A stretch of 64,000 nt of DNA from Micromonospora sp. WMMD1082 (GTDB lineage: Bacteria; Actinomycetota; Actinomycetes; Mycobacteriales; Micromonosporaceae), in NCBI RefSeq assembly GCF_029626175.1, contig NZ_JARUBM010000002.1, positions 3,427,001 through 3,491,000 of the forward strand, written 5' to 3'. Shown here one piece after another: positions 39,870 to 48,567 of the stretch. The notes below the pieces were generated by a model, which was not told the DNA's origin, searched no databases, and saw only the letters and a list, made by a program, of their open reading frames with translations. Within the stretch, counting starts at the first letter, position 1, and each line of letters opens with the position of its first letter. A program made the translations under genes and the position numbers.

Positions 39870-41083
39870 TGCCGGACGCCTTCGCCGACCTGGTCGGGCA
39901 GGACGAGGCGGTGGACACGCTGCGCCGGGCGGCCGCGGCTGCCGCCGCCGTGCTGCGCGCCGCCGGTGAGCCGGAGGCGGGGGGCGGCAGTGACCCGGGT
40001 GGGGGGATGACCCACGCGTGGATCTTCACCGGCCCGCCCGGCTCGGGCCGGTCGGTCGCGGCACGCGCCTTCGCCGCCGCGCTCCAGTGCGGGCAGGGCA
40101 TCGGCTGTGGCCAGTGTCCGGGCTGCCACACCACGCTCGCCGGTACCCACGCCGACGTACGGCTGGTGGTCCCCGAAGGGCTCTCCATCGGCGTGAACGA
40201 GATGCGGGCCCTGGTGCTCCGGGCGGCCAGCACCCCGTCCGGCGGGCGCTGGCAGGTCGTGATCATCGAAGACGCCGACCGGCTGACCGAGGCGGCCGGC
40301 AACGCGCTGCTCAAGGCGGTGGAGGAACCGCCACCGCGTACGGTCTTCCTGCTCTGCGCGCCCTCCACCCACCCGGACGACATCTCGGTGACCATCCGGT
40401 CGCGGTGCCGGGTCGTACCGCTGCGACAGCCATCCGCCGACGCGGTGGCCGAGGTGCTGGTCCGCCGGGACGGCATCGCTCCGGACGTGGCCCGGTGGAC
40501 GGCGGCGGCCACCCAGGGCCACGTGGGGCGGGCCCGGCGGCTGGCCCGCGATCCGCAGGCCCGGGCCCGGCGGGAGGCGGTCCTCGCGGTGCCGCGCCGG
40601 TTGACCGGGGTGGGTGCCGCCTTCGACGCCGCATCGGCGCTGATCGAGGCGGCCGAGGCGGAGGCCGAGGCGTCGGTCGTGGAGATCGACGCCGCGGAGC
40701 GCGCGGCGCTGGAGACCGCGCTCGGCGCGGGCGGGACCGGCCGGGGGGCGGCCGGCGCGGCCCGGGGGGTCGCCGGGCAGCTGAAGGACCTGGAGCGGCG
40801 CCAGAAGTCGCGGGCGACCCGGGCCCAGCGGGACGCGCTGGACCGGGCCCTGGTGGACCTGGCCGGCTTCTACCGGGACGCGCTGACCATGGCGCTGGGT
40901 GCGTCGGTGGCGCCGGTGCACACCGACACCGCGGAGCAGGCCGGGGCCGGCGCCAGCCGTTGGCAGGCCGAGGGGGCGCTGCGGCGCCTGGAGGCGGTGC
41001 TGGCCTGTCGGACGGCGATCGAGGCCAACGTCAAGCCCCGGATCGCCGTCGAGGCGATGATGCTCGCCCTCTGGAAGGGCTGA
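39869..41083 (+). CDS. holB: DNA polymerase III subunit delta-prime
   Basis: This 404-residue clamp-loader AAA+ protein has a P-loop of G-P-P-G-S-G-R-S, with Arg in place of the Walker lysine, as expected for delta-prime subunits that do not hydrolyse ATP. A C-x8-C-x2-C-x2-C-like zinc cluster (C-G-Q-C-P-G-C) follows, then V-V-I-I-E-D-A-D-R-L and the arginine-bearing sensor S-R-C. The one-base overlap TGATG with tmk matches the gene pair known in Streptomyces. An Ala/Glu-rich insert lies near 255-300. Confidence 0.93.
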   Translation: MPDAFADLVGQDEAVDTLRRAAAAAAAVLRAAGEPEAGGGSDPGGGMTHAWIFTGPPGSGRSVAARAFAAALQCGQGIGCGQCPGCHTTLAGTHADVRLVVPEGLSIGVNEMRALVLRAASTPSGGRWQVVIIEDADRLTEAAGNALLKAVEEPPPRTVFLLCAPSTHPDDISVTIRSRCRVVPLRQPSADAVAEVLVRRDGIAPDVARWTAAATQGHVGRARRLARDPQARARREAVLAVPRRLTGVGAAFDAASALIEAAEAEAEASVVEIDAAERAALETALGAGGTGRGAAGAARGVAGQLKDLERRQKSRATRAQRDALDRALVDLAGFYRDALTMALGASVAPVHTDTAEQAGAGASRWQAEGALRRLEAVLACRTAIEANVKPRIAVEAMMLALWKG

Positions 41084-41136
41084 CCACCGTCGCGTCGGTC
41101 CGGCCGAGGGCGGCAGCCGTCCCGCAGCCCGGACCG

Positions 41137-41145
41137 TTATCCACA
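41137..41145 (+). promoter_or_regulatory. DnaA-box-like site TTATCCACA
   Basis: TTATCCACA is a perfect match to the bacterial DnaA box consensus. It lies in the 156-bp gap between holB and the small WXG-type operon. Confidence 0.4.
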
Positions 41146-41239
41146 GCCATCGACAGGCGCAATTCACGTGCGGTACGGTCCGTGTGCCGTGGTGACGGTG
41201 GCAGCACGCACAGTGATGTGGTTCGGGAGGAGTCCGGCG

Positions 41240-41569
41240 ATGCCGCGGGGTGAGATCGACGAGGCGTGGATCGAGGAAGCGGTCCGGCGCTACCGCCGGA
41301 TCGAGTCCCTCCAGGCCGAGTTCGACCAGGCCGTGGCCACGGTCGAGGTCACCGTCCGATCGCCGGACGGCCTGGTGGAGGTGGTGGTCACCGCCGGTGG
41401 CCGGATCACCGACGTGCGCTTCCTCGGCCCCTTGCACGCCCGGGCGCCGCGCGACGTGGCCGACTCCGTACGGGCCGCCGTCACCGCCGCCGCCGACGCG
41501 GCCCAGTGGGCGAGGGAGAAGCTACACAACGAGACGTTCACCGCCTACCGACCGCTGACGGGGGCCTGA
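41240..41569 (+). CDS. YbaB/EbfC-family nucleoid-associated protein
   Basis: The 109-residue protein has a coiled N-terminal helix (E-E-A-V-R-R-Y-R-R-I-E-S-L), a central V-T-V-R-S-P-D-G-L-V-E-V-V-V-T-A-G-G-R-I beta sheet and a final helix, the YbaB/EbfC DNA-binding dimer plan. Actinobacteria often place such a paralogue in front of ESX/WXG genes. ATG at 41240 follows GGGAGGAG. The next gene starts one base past its stop. Confidence 0.83.
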   Translation: MPRGEIDEAWIEEAVRRYRRIESLQAEFDQAVATVEVTVRSPDGLVEVVVTAGGRITDVRFLGPLHARAPRDVADSVRAAVTAAADAAQWAREKLHNETFTAYRPLTGA

Positions 41570-41570
41570 G

Positions 41571-41876
41571 ATGGACAGCCTCCGCGCTCTGGCCGGCCGC
41601 CTCGACGAGTCGAGCGCCACGCTGACCGCGCTCTCCCGTTCGGTCACCGCCGCCGATCCGGCGCAGGTGGCCTTCGGCGCCGACGCACCGGGGCGGCCGG
41701 GCGAGGTCGGGCGGGCACTGCACCGGCAGTGGGTGACCGCCACCGGTGACCGGGCCCGGGAGGCGCACGCGGCCGCCGCCCAGGTGGCCTCGGTGGCCGC
41801 CGCGCTGCGGGAGGCCGCCGACCGTTACTCGGACACCGACACCGCCGTCTCCCGCCGGCTGACCGGTGAGGCGTGA
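41571..41876 (+). CDS. WXG100/EspC-like type VII substrate-like protein
   Basis: The 101-residue protein consists of two long helices joined near R-Q-W-V-T-A, with an Ala-rich second helix and a C-terminal Y-S-D-T-D. It fits the EspC/WXG100-like size and plan, although the W-x-G turn is not canonical (Q-W-V-T-A-T-G). It is packed between the YbaB-like gene and the next helical protein, overlapping the latter by one base (TGATG). Confidence 0.7.
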   Translation: MDSLRALAGRLDESSATLTALSRSVTAADPAQVAFGADAPGRPGEVGRALHRQWVTATGDRAREAHAAAAQVASVAAALREAADRYSDTDTAVSRRLTGEA

Positions 41877-42580
41877 TGGACGCCCTGGACCGGCTCGCCG
41901 AGCCCGGCCTCGACCTGCTGCGCCGGGTCGACACCCTGCTCGCCGCCGGCGCTCCCGAGGGGCACCGGGTCTGGCCGCTGCTGCGCCGGATGCAGGTGCT
42001 GCCCGGCGACGCGCTGGGCAGTTTCCTGGACCTGCGACCGGCGCCGCTGGCCACCGCCGGGCACGCGGTGCGCCGGCACGTGCACGGGTACGACCACGCC
42101 TGTGCCGCGCTGACCGACCCGGTGCTCTGGTCCGGGTCGGCGGCCTCGGCGTACGGGCAGTCCCGGTCGGCGCTGCTGCGCCATCTGGACGAGGGGCCCG
42201 AGAGCCTGGTCGGGCGGCTGGAGGCCACCGCCGGCTACGCCGACGCGCTCGCCGACTGGGTGGAGGGCAGCCGGCTGGCCGTGGCCCGGGCACTGGCCGA
42301 GGTGGTCGGCTCGGCCGAGGCGGTGGCCGTCGTCGCGGCCACCTCGACCGGCAGGATGGCGACGGATGCCGGGCCGTCCTCGTCGGGTGGGACCGCCGCC
42401 GCCGAGATCGCCGTTCGGGTGCTGGCGGTGCTCTGTGTCGCGTACGACGGGGCGGAGACGCTGCTGCGGCAGTGGTCCCCGAGCCTGGCCGAGTCCCCGT
42501 GGCGGCCGGCCGGCGCCCGCTTCCGCCCGGACGCCGGTGGTGGCCTGGCGGACGGCCGGACGACCCGGGTTGGCTGGTGA
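41876..42580 (+). CDS. Long WXG-like helical protein
   Basis: The 234-residue, mainly helical protein has a W-S-G turn in L-W-S-G-S-A-A-S-A-Y followed by an amphipathic helix and D-W-V-E-G. This is a longer WXG/PPE-like design seen in actinobacterial putative type VII operons. ATG at 41876 overlaps the previous stop (TGATG); GTG at 41873 is possible. The three genes 41240-42580 form one operon, perhaps a secreted complex and its DNA-linked regulator. Confidence 0.7.
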   Translation: MDALDRLAEPGLDLLRRVDTLLAAGAPEGHRVWPLLRRMQVLPGDALGSFLDLRPAPLATAGHAVRRHVHGYDHACAALTDPVLWSGSAASAYGQSRSALLRHLDEGPESLVGRLEATAGYADALADWVEGSRLAVARALAEVVGSAEAVAVVAATSTGRMATDAGPSSSGGTAAAEIAVRVLAVLCVAYDGAETLLRQWSPSLAESPWRPAGARFRPDAGGGLADGRTTRVGW

Positions 42581-42864
42581 CGCCTCCGCAACGGGCGCAC
42601 GGCGCCGCTCGCGGGCACCCGGTGGGCGGCCCGTCGGCGGCGCCGTGACCTTCCCTGCACCCCCCGCAGGTCTGCACCCACTCAACGCCGTCGGCCTCGT
42701 TTTGTCCCGCTCGTGGCGCAGGTTTCAGCCGTCCGGGCCGGCATCGTCGTACCGGTAGCCGGGATGGGGGTCGGTCAAGTCGACAGCCGTGGATGGCTGC
42801 ACGGCGTAGGCACCCCCTGTGCCGGCCGGGCGCACCCGGCGTCCGCGCGACGTAGGGTGAGGGG

Positions 42865-43704
42865 ATGGGCATGCTCTGCGCGGTCAGCTTCCAGCGGTAC
42901 GGGCGGCTCTACTACCTCGACCCGGGCGACCTGCAACCCCAGGTGGGCGACAAGGTGCTGGTCCCCACCGACGACGGTCCCGAGGTGGCGGAGTGCGTCT
43001 GGGCGGCGCAGTGGGTCACGGAGGAGACCGAGGGATTTCCCCGGCTGGCCGGGCTGGCGCAGGAGGAGGATCTGCGTCGCGACGAGGCGCTGCGGCAGCG
43101 CAAGGCCGAGGCGAAGGTCGCGGCGAAGCGGCTGATCCGCGAGCATGGCCTGCCGATGAAGGTGGTCGCGGTCGACCACGTGTTCGGCAACGGCGAGGGC
43201 GGCGGTGAGCGCAGCACCATCTACTTCACCGCCCCGCACCGGGTGGACTTCCGCTCCCTGGTCCGCGACCTCGGTGCCACCCTGCACTGCCGGGTGGAAC
43301 TGCGTCAGCTCTCCGCCCGGGATTCGGCCCGGGTGCAGGGCGGCATCGGCTCCTGCGGGCGCGACCTGTGCTGTGCCACCTTCCTGAACGACTTCGAACC
43401 GGTCACCATCCGGATGGCCAAGGACCAGGACCTTCCGCTCAACCCGCTGCGCATCTCCGGCGCCTGCGGTCGCCTGATGTGCTGCCTGAAGTACGAGCAT
43501 CCGCTGTACCAAAGGTTCCAGGAGTCGGCCCCGGAGGTCGGCAGCCGCGTCACCACCCCGAAGGGTGACGGCCGCGTGGTCGGTCACAGCGTCCCCCGCG
43601 ATGCCGTCACGGTCCGCCTCGACGCCGACGGCTCCCGCTGCTCCTGCTCCCGCGCCTCCGTCTGCGCCCCCCGCCAAGCCCACGACCAGCACTACACCCC
43701 CTAG
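42865..43704 (+). CDS. PSP1 domain protein, RicT-like
   Basis: The 279-residue protein has the PSP1 C-terminal domain (F-T-A-P-H-R-V-D-F-R-S-L-V-R-D-L) and two cysteine clusters, G-S-C-G-R-D-L-C-C and G-A-C-G-R-L-M-C-C, that in Bacillus RicT bind Fe-S clusters in the RicA/F/T complex controlling RNase Y. Actinobacteria carry the lone gene beside holB, as here; its role there is not established. The stop TAG lies within the CTAG shared with the next, convergent gene. Confidence 0.9.
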   Translation: MGMLCAVSFQRYGRLYYLDPGDLQPQVGDKVLVPTDDGPEVAECVWAAQWVTEETEGFPRLAGLAQEEDLRRDEALRQRKAEAKVAAKRLIREHGLPMKVVAVDHVFGNGEGGGERSTIYFTAPHRVDFRSLVRDLGATLHCRVELRQLSARDSARVQGGIGSCGRDLCCATFLNDFEPVTIRMAKDQDLPLNPLRISGACGRLMCCLKYEHPLYQRFQESAPEVGSRVTTPKGDGRVVGHSVPRDAVTVRLDADGSRCSCSRASVCAPRQAHDQHYTP

Positions 43705-45515
43705 GTGAGGGTGGTGGGGGGTTCGGCTAGGTGGGGGGTCAGGGGGGTTTTGGGGGTTAGCCAGGAGGAGTGGGGGGACTGGTCGGGGTTGACCTGCCAG
43801 GTGCGGGCGACGCGGTCGATGACGATCGGATAGAGGGTGAGCGTGCCGTCGGGGTCGATGCGCATGCGTACGAAGCCCTTCGCGTCCTCGATGCCCTGTC
43901 CGGCGAAGAGTTCGTTGACGTTCACCCCGAAGGCGCTCGCGATCAGCAGGTACGCGGCCACCAGTTGGCTGGCCACCAGCCCGATCACCGGCAGGTAGAC
44001 CACTGCCGCGGCGACCGCCGGCAGCGGCCAGGGCCAGTCGTGGAACGGTAGGGCGAGCCAGGCCCAGGTGCCGGCGGCGGCCAACCCGACGTGGGCCAGA
44101 CCGTGCCCGACGCCGAGGATCCAGTGCCGCGCGTGCCGCTTGCCGCTGGAGCTGGGCGGCTTGGCGAACATGGCCGCCGCGAGCACCGTCACCAGCACCA
44201 TCATCACCAACGGCACGCTGAACAGTCGCTGCTCGGAGGCCTCCGACCGGAAGTCGGTCACGCCGGCCATGGAGAGCATCAGCAGGGTGTGCAGGATGCC
44301 CAGCAGCGTCGAGAAGCCCGGGTTGCGGCGCGGCAGCCGGGCGAAGATCCCCCAGCCGTACCGGCGGGAGCGGGCCGCGTCGGGGTAGCGGCCGGCCAGG
44401 TCGTACGTCCGGGACGGGCTGGACCGGCGGGCCAGGGTGTCCCGGGGCGGCACCTCGATCTGCTCGGGCAGTTTGTGCGTCGGGGTCAGGTACGCCCCGC
44501 CGGTGCCGGAGGTGACCAGCTGCCGGCCGTCCGGCCCGGTGTAGCGGGAGTAGTGGTGCAGGTCGCCGGAGATCAGCAGCCGCACCCGGGCGCCGGTGGG
44601 CGCGACGATGGTCCGGATGAAGTAGTCGATCGAGTCGTACGCCGTGGGCTGGTCGACGGCCTTGACCCAGGCCGGAGCCGGCACCGCCAGGATCACCTTG
44701 CTCTGCGGGCCCAGCTTCTTGGCCACCGCGTCGAAGTAGGTGAGCTGCGGATCGTCGACGTACGAGCCGGACTGGTCGTCGAGGCCGAGCAGCCACCAGT
44801 CGGCCGGCAGTTCGGCGGCGAAGTACGAGCGGGACTGGCCGGTGCGCCAGCCGCCGAAGTGCCGGTCCCGGGTGCGGACGAACAACCGCAGGAACGCGGT
44901 CAACCCGTCGTACCAGTCGTGGTTGCCGGGAACCGCGAAGATCGTCGGCTGCTCCGCCGGCTCGGTGGCCGGCAGCGCCGCCTGGTACGGCCCCTTGCAG
45001 CGGTCCTCGTACGCCTCGTACTCCGCCGACGGGTAGACCTGGTCACCGCCCATCACCAGGGTCTGCGCCCGGGGCAGCCGGTGCCCGTCCACCACCAGTT
45101 CCCGCTGGGCGAGTAGATACGCGACGGAATAGGTGGCGTTGAAGCCGTCACCCAGGTCGGCCACGTAGTCGAGCCAGAGCCCGCCGTCCGGCCCCACCTG
45201 CTTGGCGATCTCCGCGTCCAGCGCCTTCTGGAGTTCCCGCTTGTCCAGGTACGCGCCGAACAGCATCGCCAGCAGCGTACGCAGGCCGGTGCTGATCAGC
45301 AGGAACGGCGCCAGCCAGGGCACCGGCTTGCGCGGCGTGAAGCCCAGCTCCAGCGGATCGGTGCTGCGCGGCCGCCGGGCCGCCCGCCCACCCGCCGCCT
45401 CCTCGGCGTACGGGCCCAGCGGCACGGCCCGGCCGGTCGCGCCGGCCGCCGGCGGCTCGACATCGACCGGCTCGACATCGACTGGTTCGTCGCGAGGGAT
45501 GTGATCGTCGGTCAT
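43701..45515 (-). CDS. Membrane metallophosphoesterase
   Basis: The 604-residue protein has calcineurin-like metal motifs G-G-D-Q-V-Y, G-N-H-D-W-Y and S-G-D-L-H-H-Y. A membrane segment lies near 70-90 and a C-terminal bundle of about five segments between roughly 415 and 540. The first D-x-H motif of the superfamily is not obvious. ATG at 45515 gives MTDDH; the 45656 start would add a low-quality leader that reaches back toward the tRNA. Its stop overlaps the PSP1 stop in the palindrome CTAG. The substrate is unknown. Confidence 0.88.
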   Translation of the reverse strand: MTDDHIPRDEPVDVEPVDVEPPAAGATGRAVPLGPYAEEAAGGRAARRPRSTDPLELGFTPRKPVPWLAPFLLISTGLRTLLAMLFGAYLDKRELQKALDAEIAKQVGPDGGLWLDYVADLGDGFNATYSVAYLLAQRELVVDGHRLPRAQTLVMGGDQVYPSAEYEAYEDRCKGPYQAALPATEPAEQPTIFAVPGNHDWYDGLTAFLRLFVRTRDRHFGGWRTGQSRSYFAAELPADWWLLGLDDQSGSYVDDPQLTYFDAVAKKLGPQSKVILAVPAPAWVKAVDQPTAYDSIDYFIRTIVAPTGARVRLLISGDLHHYSRYTGPDGRQLVTSGTGGAYLTPTHKLPEQIEVPPRDTLARRSSPSRTYDLAGRYPDAARSRRYGWGIFARLPRRNPGFSTLLGILHTLLMLSMAGVTDFRSEASEQRLFSVPLVMMVLVTVLAAAMFAKPPSSSGKRHARHWILGVGHGLAHVGLAAAGTWAWLALPFHDWPWPLPAVAAAVVYLPVIGLVASQLVAAYLLIASAFGVNVNELFAGQGIEDAKGFVRMRIDPDGTLTLYPIVIDRVARTWQVNPDQSPHSSWLTPKTPLTPHLAEPPTTLT

Positions 45516-45660
45516 CCGCCGCAGCGTAGTGCCGCCCGCTCCGGCGCGCGACGACCGGGAAACGACCGGGTGCCCGGTTCGTCGACCCGGTGCCGGTTCG
45601 TCGGCTCGGGGAATCCCGCGCGGCCGGGGGCCGACCCGTGCCGTACACTTGACCACCGTT

Positions 45661-45734
45661 GCCGCCTTAGCTCAGTCGGCTAGAGCGACGCACTCGTAAT
45701 GCGTAGGTCGACGGTTCGATTCCGTCAGGCGGCT
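45661..45734 (+). tRNA. tRNA-Thr (anticodon CGT)
   Basis: The 74-nt cloverleaf has acceptor GCCGCCT/AGGCGGC, a D-arm with AGCTCAGTCGGCTAGAGC, anticodon stem ACGCA/TGCGT with loop CTCGTAA (anticodon CGT, reads ACG), and T-arm GACGG TTCGATT CCGTC. CCA is not encoded. Its 3' end is the probable attachment site of the integrated element, because an integrase gene ends 139 bp downstream. Confidence 0.97.
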
Positions 45735-45740
45735 CGGAGA

Positions 45741-45784
45741 GAGGCCCTGACCAGCAGGTTCGCTGGTCAGGGCCTCATTTTCAT
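45741..45784 (+). terminator. Strong intrinsic terminator after tRNA-Thr
   Basis: A perfect 15-bp stem (45741-45755 with 45762-45776, loop AGGTTC) is followed by ATTTTCAT. It ends the tRNA transcript. It may also serve the integrase on the opposite strand. Confidence 0.85.
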
Positions 45785-45872
45785 CGATGTAGTTTTGAAT
45801 CGCCCCCCGAAAACCCCCCACAAACGCCTACCGGCGATCAGGTTTCGCGTGTCTGCCAGCGGGGTGCAGGGT

Positions 45873-47090
45873 CTACTTGGTCCGGCGCTTCCCACGATCT
45901 TGAGGCGCAGGGCCGGTTGTCTCTGGACCTGCCCCAAGCTGTTCGAGGATGTCGGAGCTGTCCGGGGCGAGGGCGGGCTTGACGATGTAGTGCTTGTTGG
46001 TGACCTGCTCGGTGGCGTGGCCAAGTTGGGCGGCGGCTCTCTTGGTGTCGGCCTCCTTGTCGATGAGGGTGGCGACGGTCTTGCGGAAGGTGTGCGGGGT
46101 GACCCATTCGAGGCCGGTGTCGGCGCGGGCTTGACGCCACTGACGGCGCACGTTTTGCGGTGACAGCCAGGTGCCGCGTCGGGAGGCGAAGATCGCGTCG
46201 TGGGGGTTGTCGGCGGCGTGGAGTTTGCGAGCCATCAGCATCCCGACCGCGAACCGAGGTAGGACGATTGTTCGGAAACCGGCGTCGGTCTTCGTCCACT
46301 CCTGCCGGAAGAAGCCCTTGCCCTTGAGGTAGACGATCGTGCCGCAGATGGTGAGCGTCGGGCGTTCAGCGACAAGATCGAGATCCTTCCAGCGCAGCGC
46401 CAGAATTTCGCCGATGCGGGCGCCGGTGGCGAGCATGAGGTCGACGATGTCGGCCAGGTCGCCGGTCGGCCGAGGTCCCGACTTGCCGGGGGCGGGTTGT
46501 TGCCACCTTCGGATCGCCTCGCGAACCTCGTTCAGTTGCGTCAACTCCAGGGCCACCACCTTGCGGCGCGGGTTACGCAGTCGACCCGTGTCGCGTACGG
46601 GGTTGGCCGTGAGTGCGCCTCGGCGTACAGCCAAGGCGAACATCTGGCCGAGGACGACCTTCGCGCCTTTGGCGGCTGACGGCCGGTCCTCAGCGACCTT
46701 GCGCAGAAATCTGTCGAGGCGGCCCGCGGTGGCCTCTCGGATACGCAGCTCGCCGAGGGCGGGCTCGATCGAAACACGCACGCTGATCTCGTACCTACTG
46801 ATCGTCTGCGGCGTGACACGTTCCTCCGCGGTGATCTCGTCCAACCAGAGCTTGGCGAGGACCCTGACGTGGGTGTCCCTGGTGATCTCGTCGTCGTTCG
46901 GGGTGACTCGGTCGCGAAGTTTGACCTTCAAAGCCCGGATGGCGGCGGGGCCGGTGGTGTCGGTGGCCTCGACGTCGCGGGTCCTGCCGTCGTGATCACG
47001 GAATCGGGTTCGGGCGCAGTGCCGGTTGGGTCCGAGCTTCTTGGTGCGGATCGCGCCCCAGGTGCCGATGGGTAGTGGGGGTCGGGCCAT
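45873..47090 (-). CDS. int: Tyrosine site-specific integrase
   Basis: The 405-residue phage-type recombinase has an arm-binding N-terminal part (1-70), a core-binding helical domain (70-165) and a catalytic domain with R225 (G-A-R-I-G-E), K267, H333-x-x-R336 (H-T-F-R), H358 (L-G-H) and the nucleophile Y368. It inserts the element into tRNA-Thr. It ends close to the tRNA, the usual orientation for tRNA-site integrases, and lies 3 bp after the excisionase stop. Confidence 0.95.
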   Translation of the reverse strand: MARPPLPIGTWGAIRTKKLGPNRHCARTRFRDHDGRTRDVEATDTTGPAAIRALKVKLRDRVTPNDDEITRDTHVRVLAKLWLDEITAEERVTPQTISRYEISVRVSIEPALGELRIREATAGRLDRFLRKVAEDRPSAAKGAKVVLGQMFALAVRRGALTANPVRDTGRLRNPRRKVVALELTQLNEVREAIRRWQQPAPGKSGPRPTGDLADIVDLMLATGARIGEILALRWKDLDLVAERPTLTICGTIVYLKGKGFFRQEWTKTDAGFRTIVLPRFAVGMLMARKLHAADNPHDAIFASRRGTWLSPQNVRRQWRQARADTGLEWVTPHTFRKTVATLIDKEADTKRAAAQLGHATEQVTNKHYIVKPALAPDSSDILEQLGAGPETTGPAPQDRGKRRTK

Positions 47091-47093
47091 GAC

Positions 47094-47303
47094 TCAGCGC
47101 TCCGGGTCGGTGTGGGCGTCGAGCCAGCGTTCGACCTCGCTGCGCCGGTAGCGCAGGGTGTTGCCGACGCGGATGGCACGTGGTCCCTTGCCTCGGCTGT
47201 GCCAGGCGTAGAGGGTGTTCTTCGGCTTACCCAACCAAAGCGCAACGTCATCGATGGTCAAGAGCGGGTCGGGCCGCCACTCGGCGGCGGGTAGGGCGCT
47301 CAT
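47094..47303 (-). CDS. xis: Excisionase-type HTH protein
   Basis: The 69-residue MerR/Xis-type winged helix has D-P-L-L-T-I-D-D-V-A-L-W-L-G-K-P-K-N-T and a W-H-S-R-G-K-G-P basic wing. It lies directly upstream of int on the same strand. ATG at 47303 gives the normal size; the 47393 reading adds 30 residues of poor composition. It likely bends att DNA and controls int. Confidence 0.88.
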   Translation of the reverse strand: MSALPAAEWRPDPLLTIDDVALWLGKPKNTLYAWHSRGKGPRAIRVGNTLRYRRSEVERWLDAHTDPER

Positions 47304-47612
47304 CGCCGGCCTGCTGTGTCTGACGAGGCAAGCTGCGGAAGAGGCTCGCCGTGCGGCACCGACACTGAGGCGGGGTGTGCGTAGGGCGGGCATGGAACGG
47401 GTGTCCTTTCAACGCGTACCTCGAATAGGGATTTATCGAGGTCGCTGCGGCTGGTAACTCCTGCTGGCGCGGCGGCACCGTAGCGTGACTCACCGCCATT
47501 GGTCGATCGTGTGGTGTCAACACTTTCCGCGATTCGTGTCAAGCCGAGGGAAGGGGTGAGGCGTGGCCTTGTGGGTCGCCGCGAGTCGCGATCGATTCGC
47601 GTCGGGTCGGAT
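47304..47612 (-). promoter_or_regulatory. Control region upstream of xis-int
   Basis: This 309-bp gene-free stretch includes the inverted repeat ACCTCGA-N11-TCGAGGT (47418-47442), an AT-rich spacer and two TTGACA boxes on the minus strand (47515-47520 and 47537-47542, 22 bp apart). I see no good -10 box for either. It is the probable xis-int promoter with an operator. Confidence 0.45.
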
Positions 47613-48332
47613 TCAGCCATGCCGACTCACCACCGGGGCGGTGAAGACCATTAGGTCGATGTGTAGAACCTGGCCACCTGGCGCGGACATGGTCTGGCGG
47701 CTTAGGTCGGCGGCGTCGGTATCGGTGGCGTAGAAGGTGTACTGGTCGCCTTTTCCCGCAGTGCTGATGGCGACGATGTGCAGGATGTGGGTGATTCCGA
47801 TGTCGTGTGCGGCGGTGCGCAGCATGTGTTCGTGGTCGGCGAATGTCGCGCCGGAAGTGCGGGGGCGGACGGCGGCGATTATGCATGTGTCGCCGACCAT
47901 CATGAGTCGGCAGGCGGTGAACAGGTCGGCGATGCGGTCTGCGGCAGGTTGCTGGTCGTCGCGGGGCCAGCGCAGGGTGACCAGGGTGACTGGCTGGCTG
48001 GTCTGGTCGAGGTCGGCGAGGTGGGCGGGTTCGGTGATGGGCAGGTAGGTGCGACCGGTTTCGGTGGCGGCGGTCTGGAGGTGAGGGTCGTCGTCGAGGG
48101 CGACGACGGTGTCGCCGTGTCGGGTGTAGATGAGCACGAGTCGCCGGGCTAGCCGCGACGCGAAGCTGGCGTCGGGGTCGGTCGTCTGGGGGTCGTCGGT
48201 GTGGTTGTCGAGTCGCCACACGGCGATGGGGACGTCGCCGGCGACTCGGGGTGAGTCGTCGGGGATCGTGGTCGGGGTGTCGGTGGGACGGCGGTCGAGT
48301 GGTTGCGGGTCACGATGTGGATGAGCAGTCAT
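47613..48332 (-). CDS. Degenerate methyltransferase-like element protein
   Basis: The 239-residue soluble protein has a region Y-T-R-H-G-D-T-V-V-A-L-D-D-D followed by R-T-Y-L-P-I that resembles the SAM site of DNA methylases (Y-x-R-P-G-D-x-V-x-D-P-F-x-G-S-G). The glycine/PF motif is lost, so methyl transfer is unlikely. The N-terminal 70 residues are Asp/Thr/Pro-rich. It may be a structural or regulatory relic. Medium confidence it is expressed; low confidence in the fold. Confidence 0.6.
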   Translation of the reverse strand: MTAHPHRDPQPLDRRPTDTPTTIPDDSPRVAGDVPIAVWRLDNHTDDPQTTDPDASFASRLARRLVLIYTRHGDTVVALDDDPHLQTAATETGRTYLPITEPAHLADLDQTSQPVTLVTLRWPRDDQQPAADRIADLFTACRLMMVGDTCIIAAVRPRTSGATFADHEHMLRTAAHDIGITHILHIVAISTAGKGDQYTFYATDTDAADLSRQTMSAPGGQVLHIDLMVFTAPVVSRHG

Positions 48333-48382
48333 GGGGCAGGTGGCCCCCGTGCCCGGTTGGCCGTGTTCGCATTCACCAAATG

Positions 48383-48524
48383 CCCAACAGCGGACCGCAT
48401 CGCTGCGCTGGCGGAGGGCGGGTTACCCAACAGCGCCCAACACCCGGGCCGACGGTGGTGGGCGAGTCACGCCCAACAGGCAGCGCTGGCCTACCGAACA
48501 GGTACAACGGGGTCGGCTGTTGGG
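48383..48524. repeat. CCCAACA iteron cluster 1
   Basis: CCCAACA occurs at 48383, 48426, 48436 and 48472, and TGTTGGG at 48518. The pair 48426/48436 is one helical turn apart. They fill the 235-bp gap between two minus-strand genes, which has no other feature. Confidence 0.65.
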
Positions 48525-48567
48525 TAGGCAACCCCGTTGTCCGGGCTTGAGGATGTGCGGTGCCGGG

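Noticed and set aside
568..41145. DnaA boxes as evidence for an origin of replication
   Set aside because: Sites are few and tens of kilobases apart, and no dnaA/dnaN genes or AT-rich unwinding region are present.
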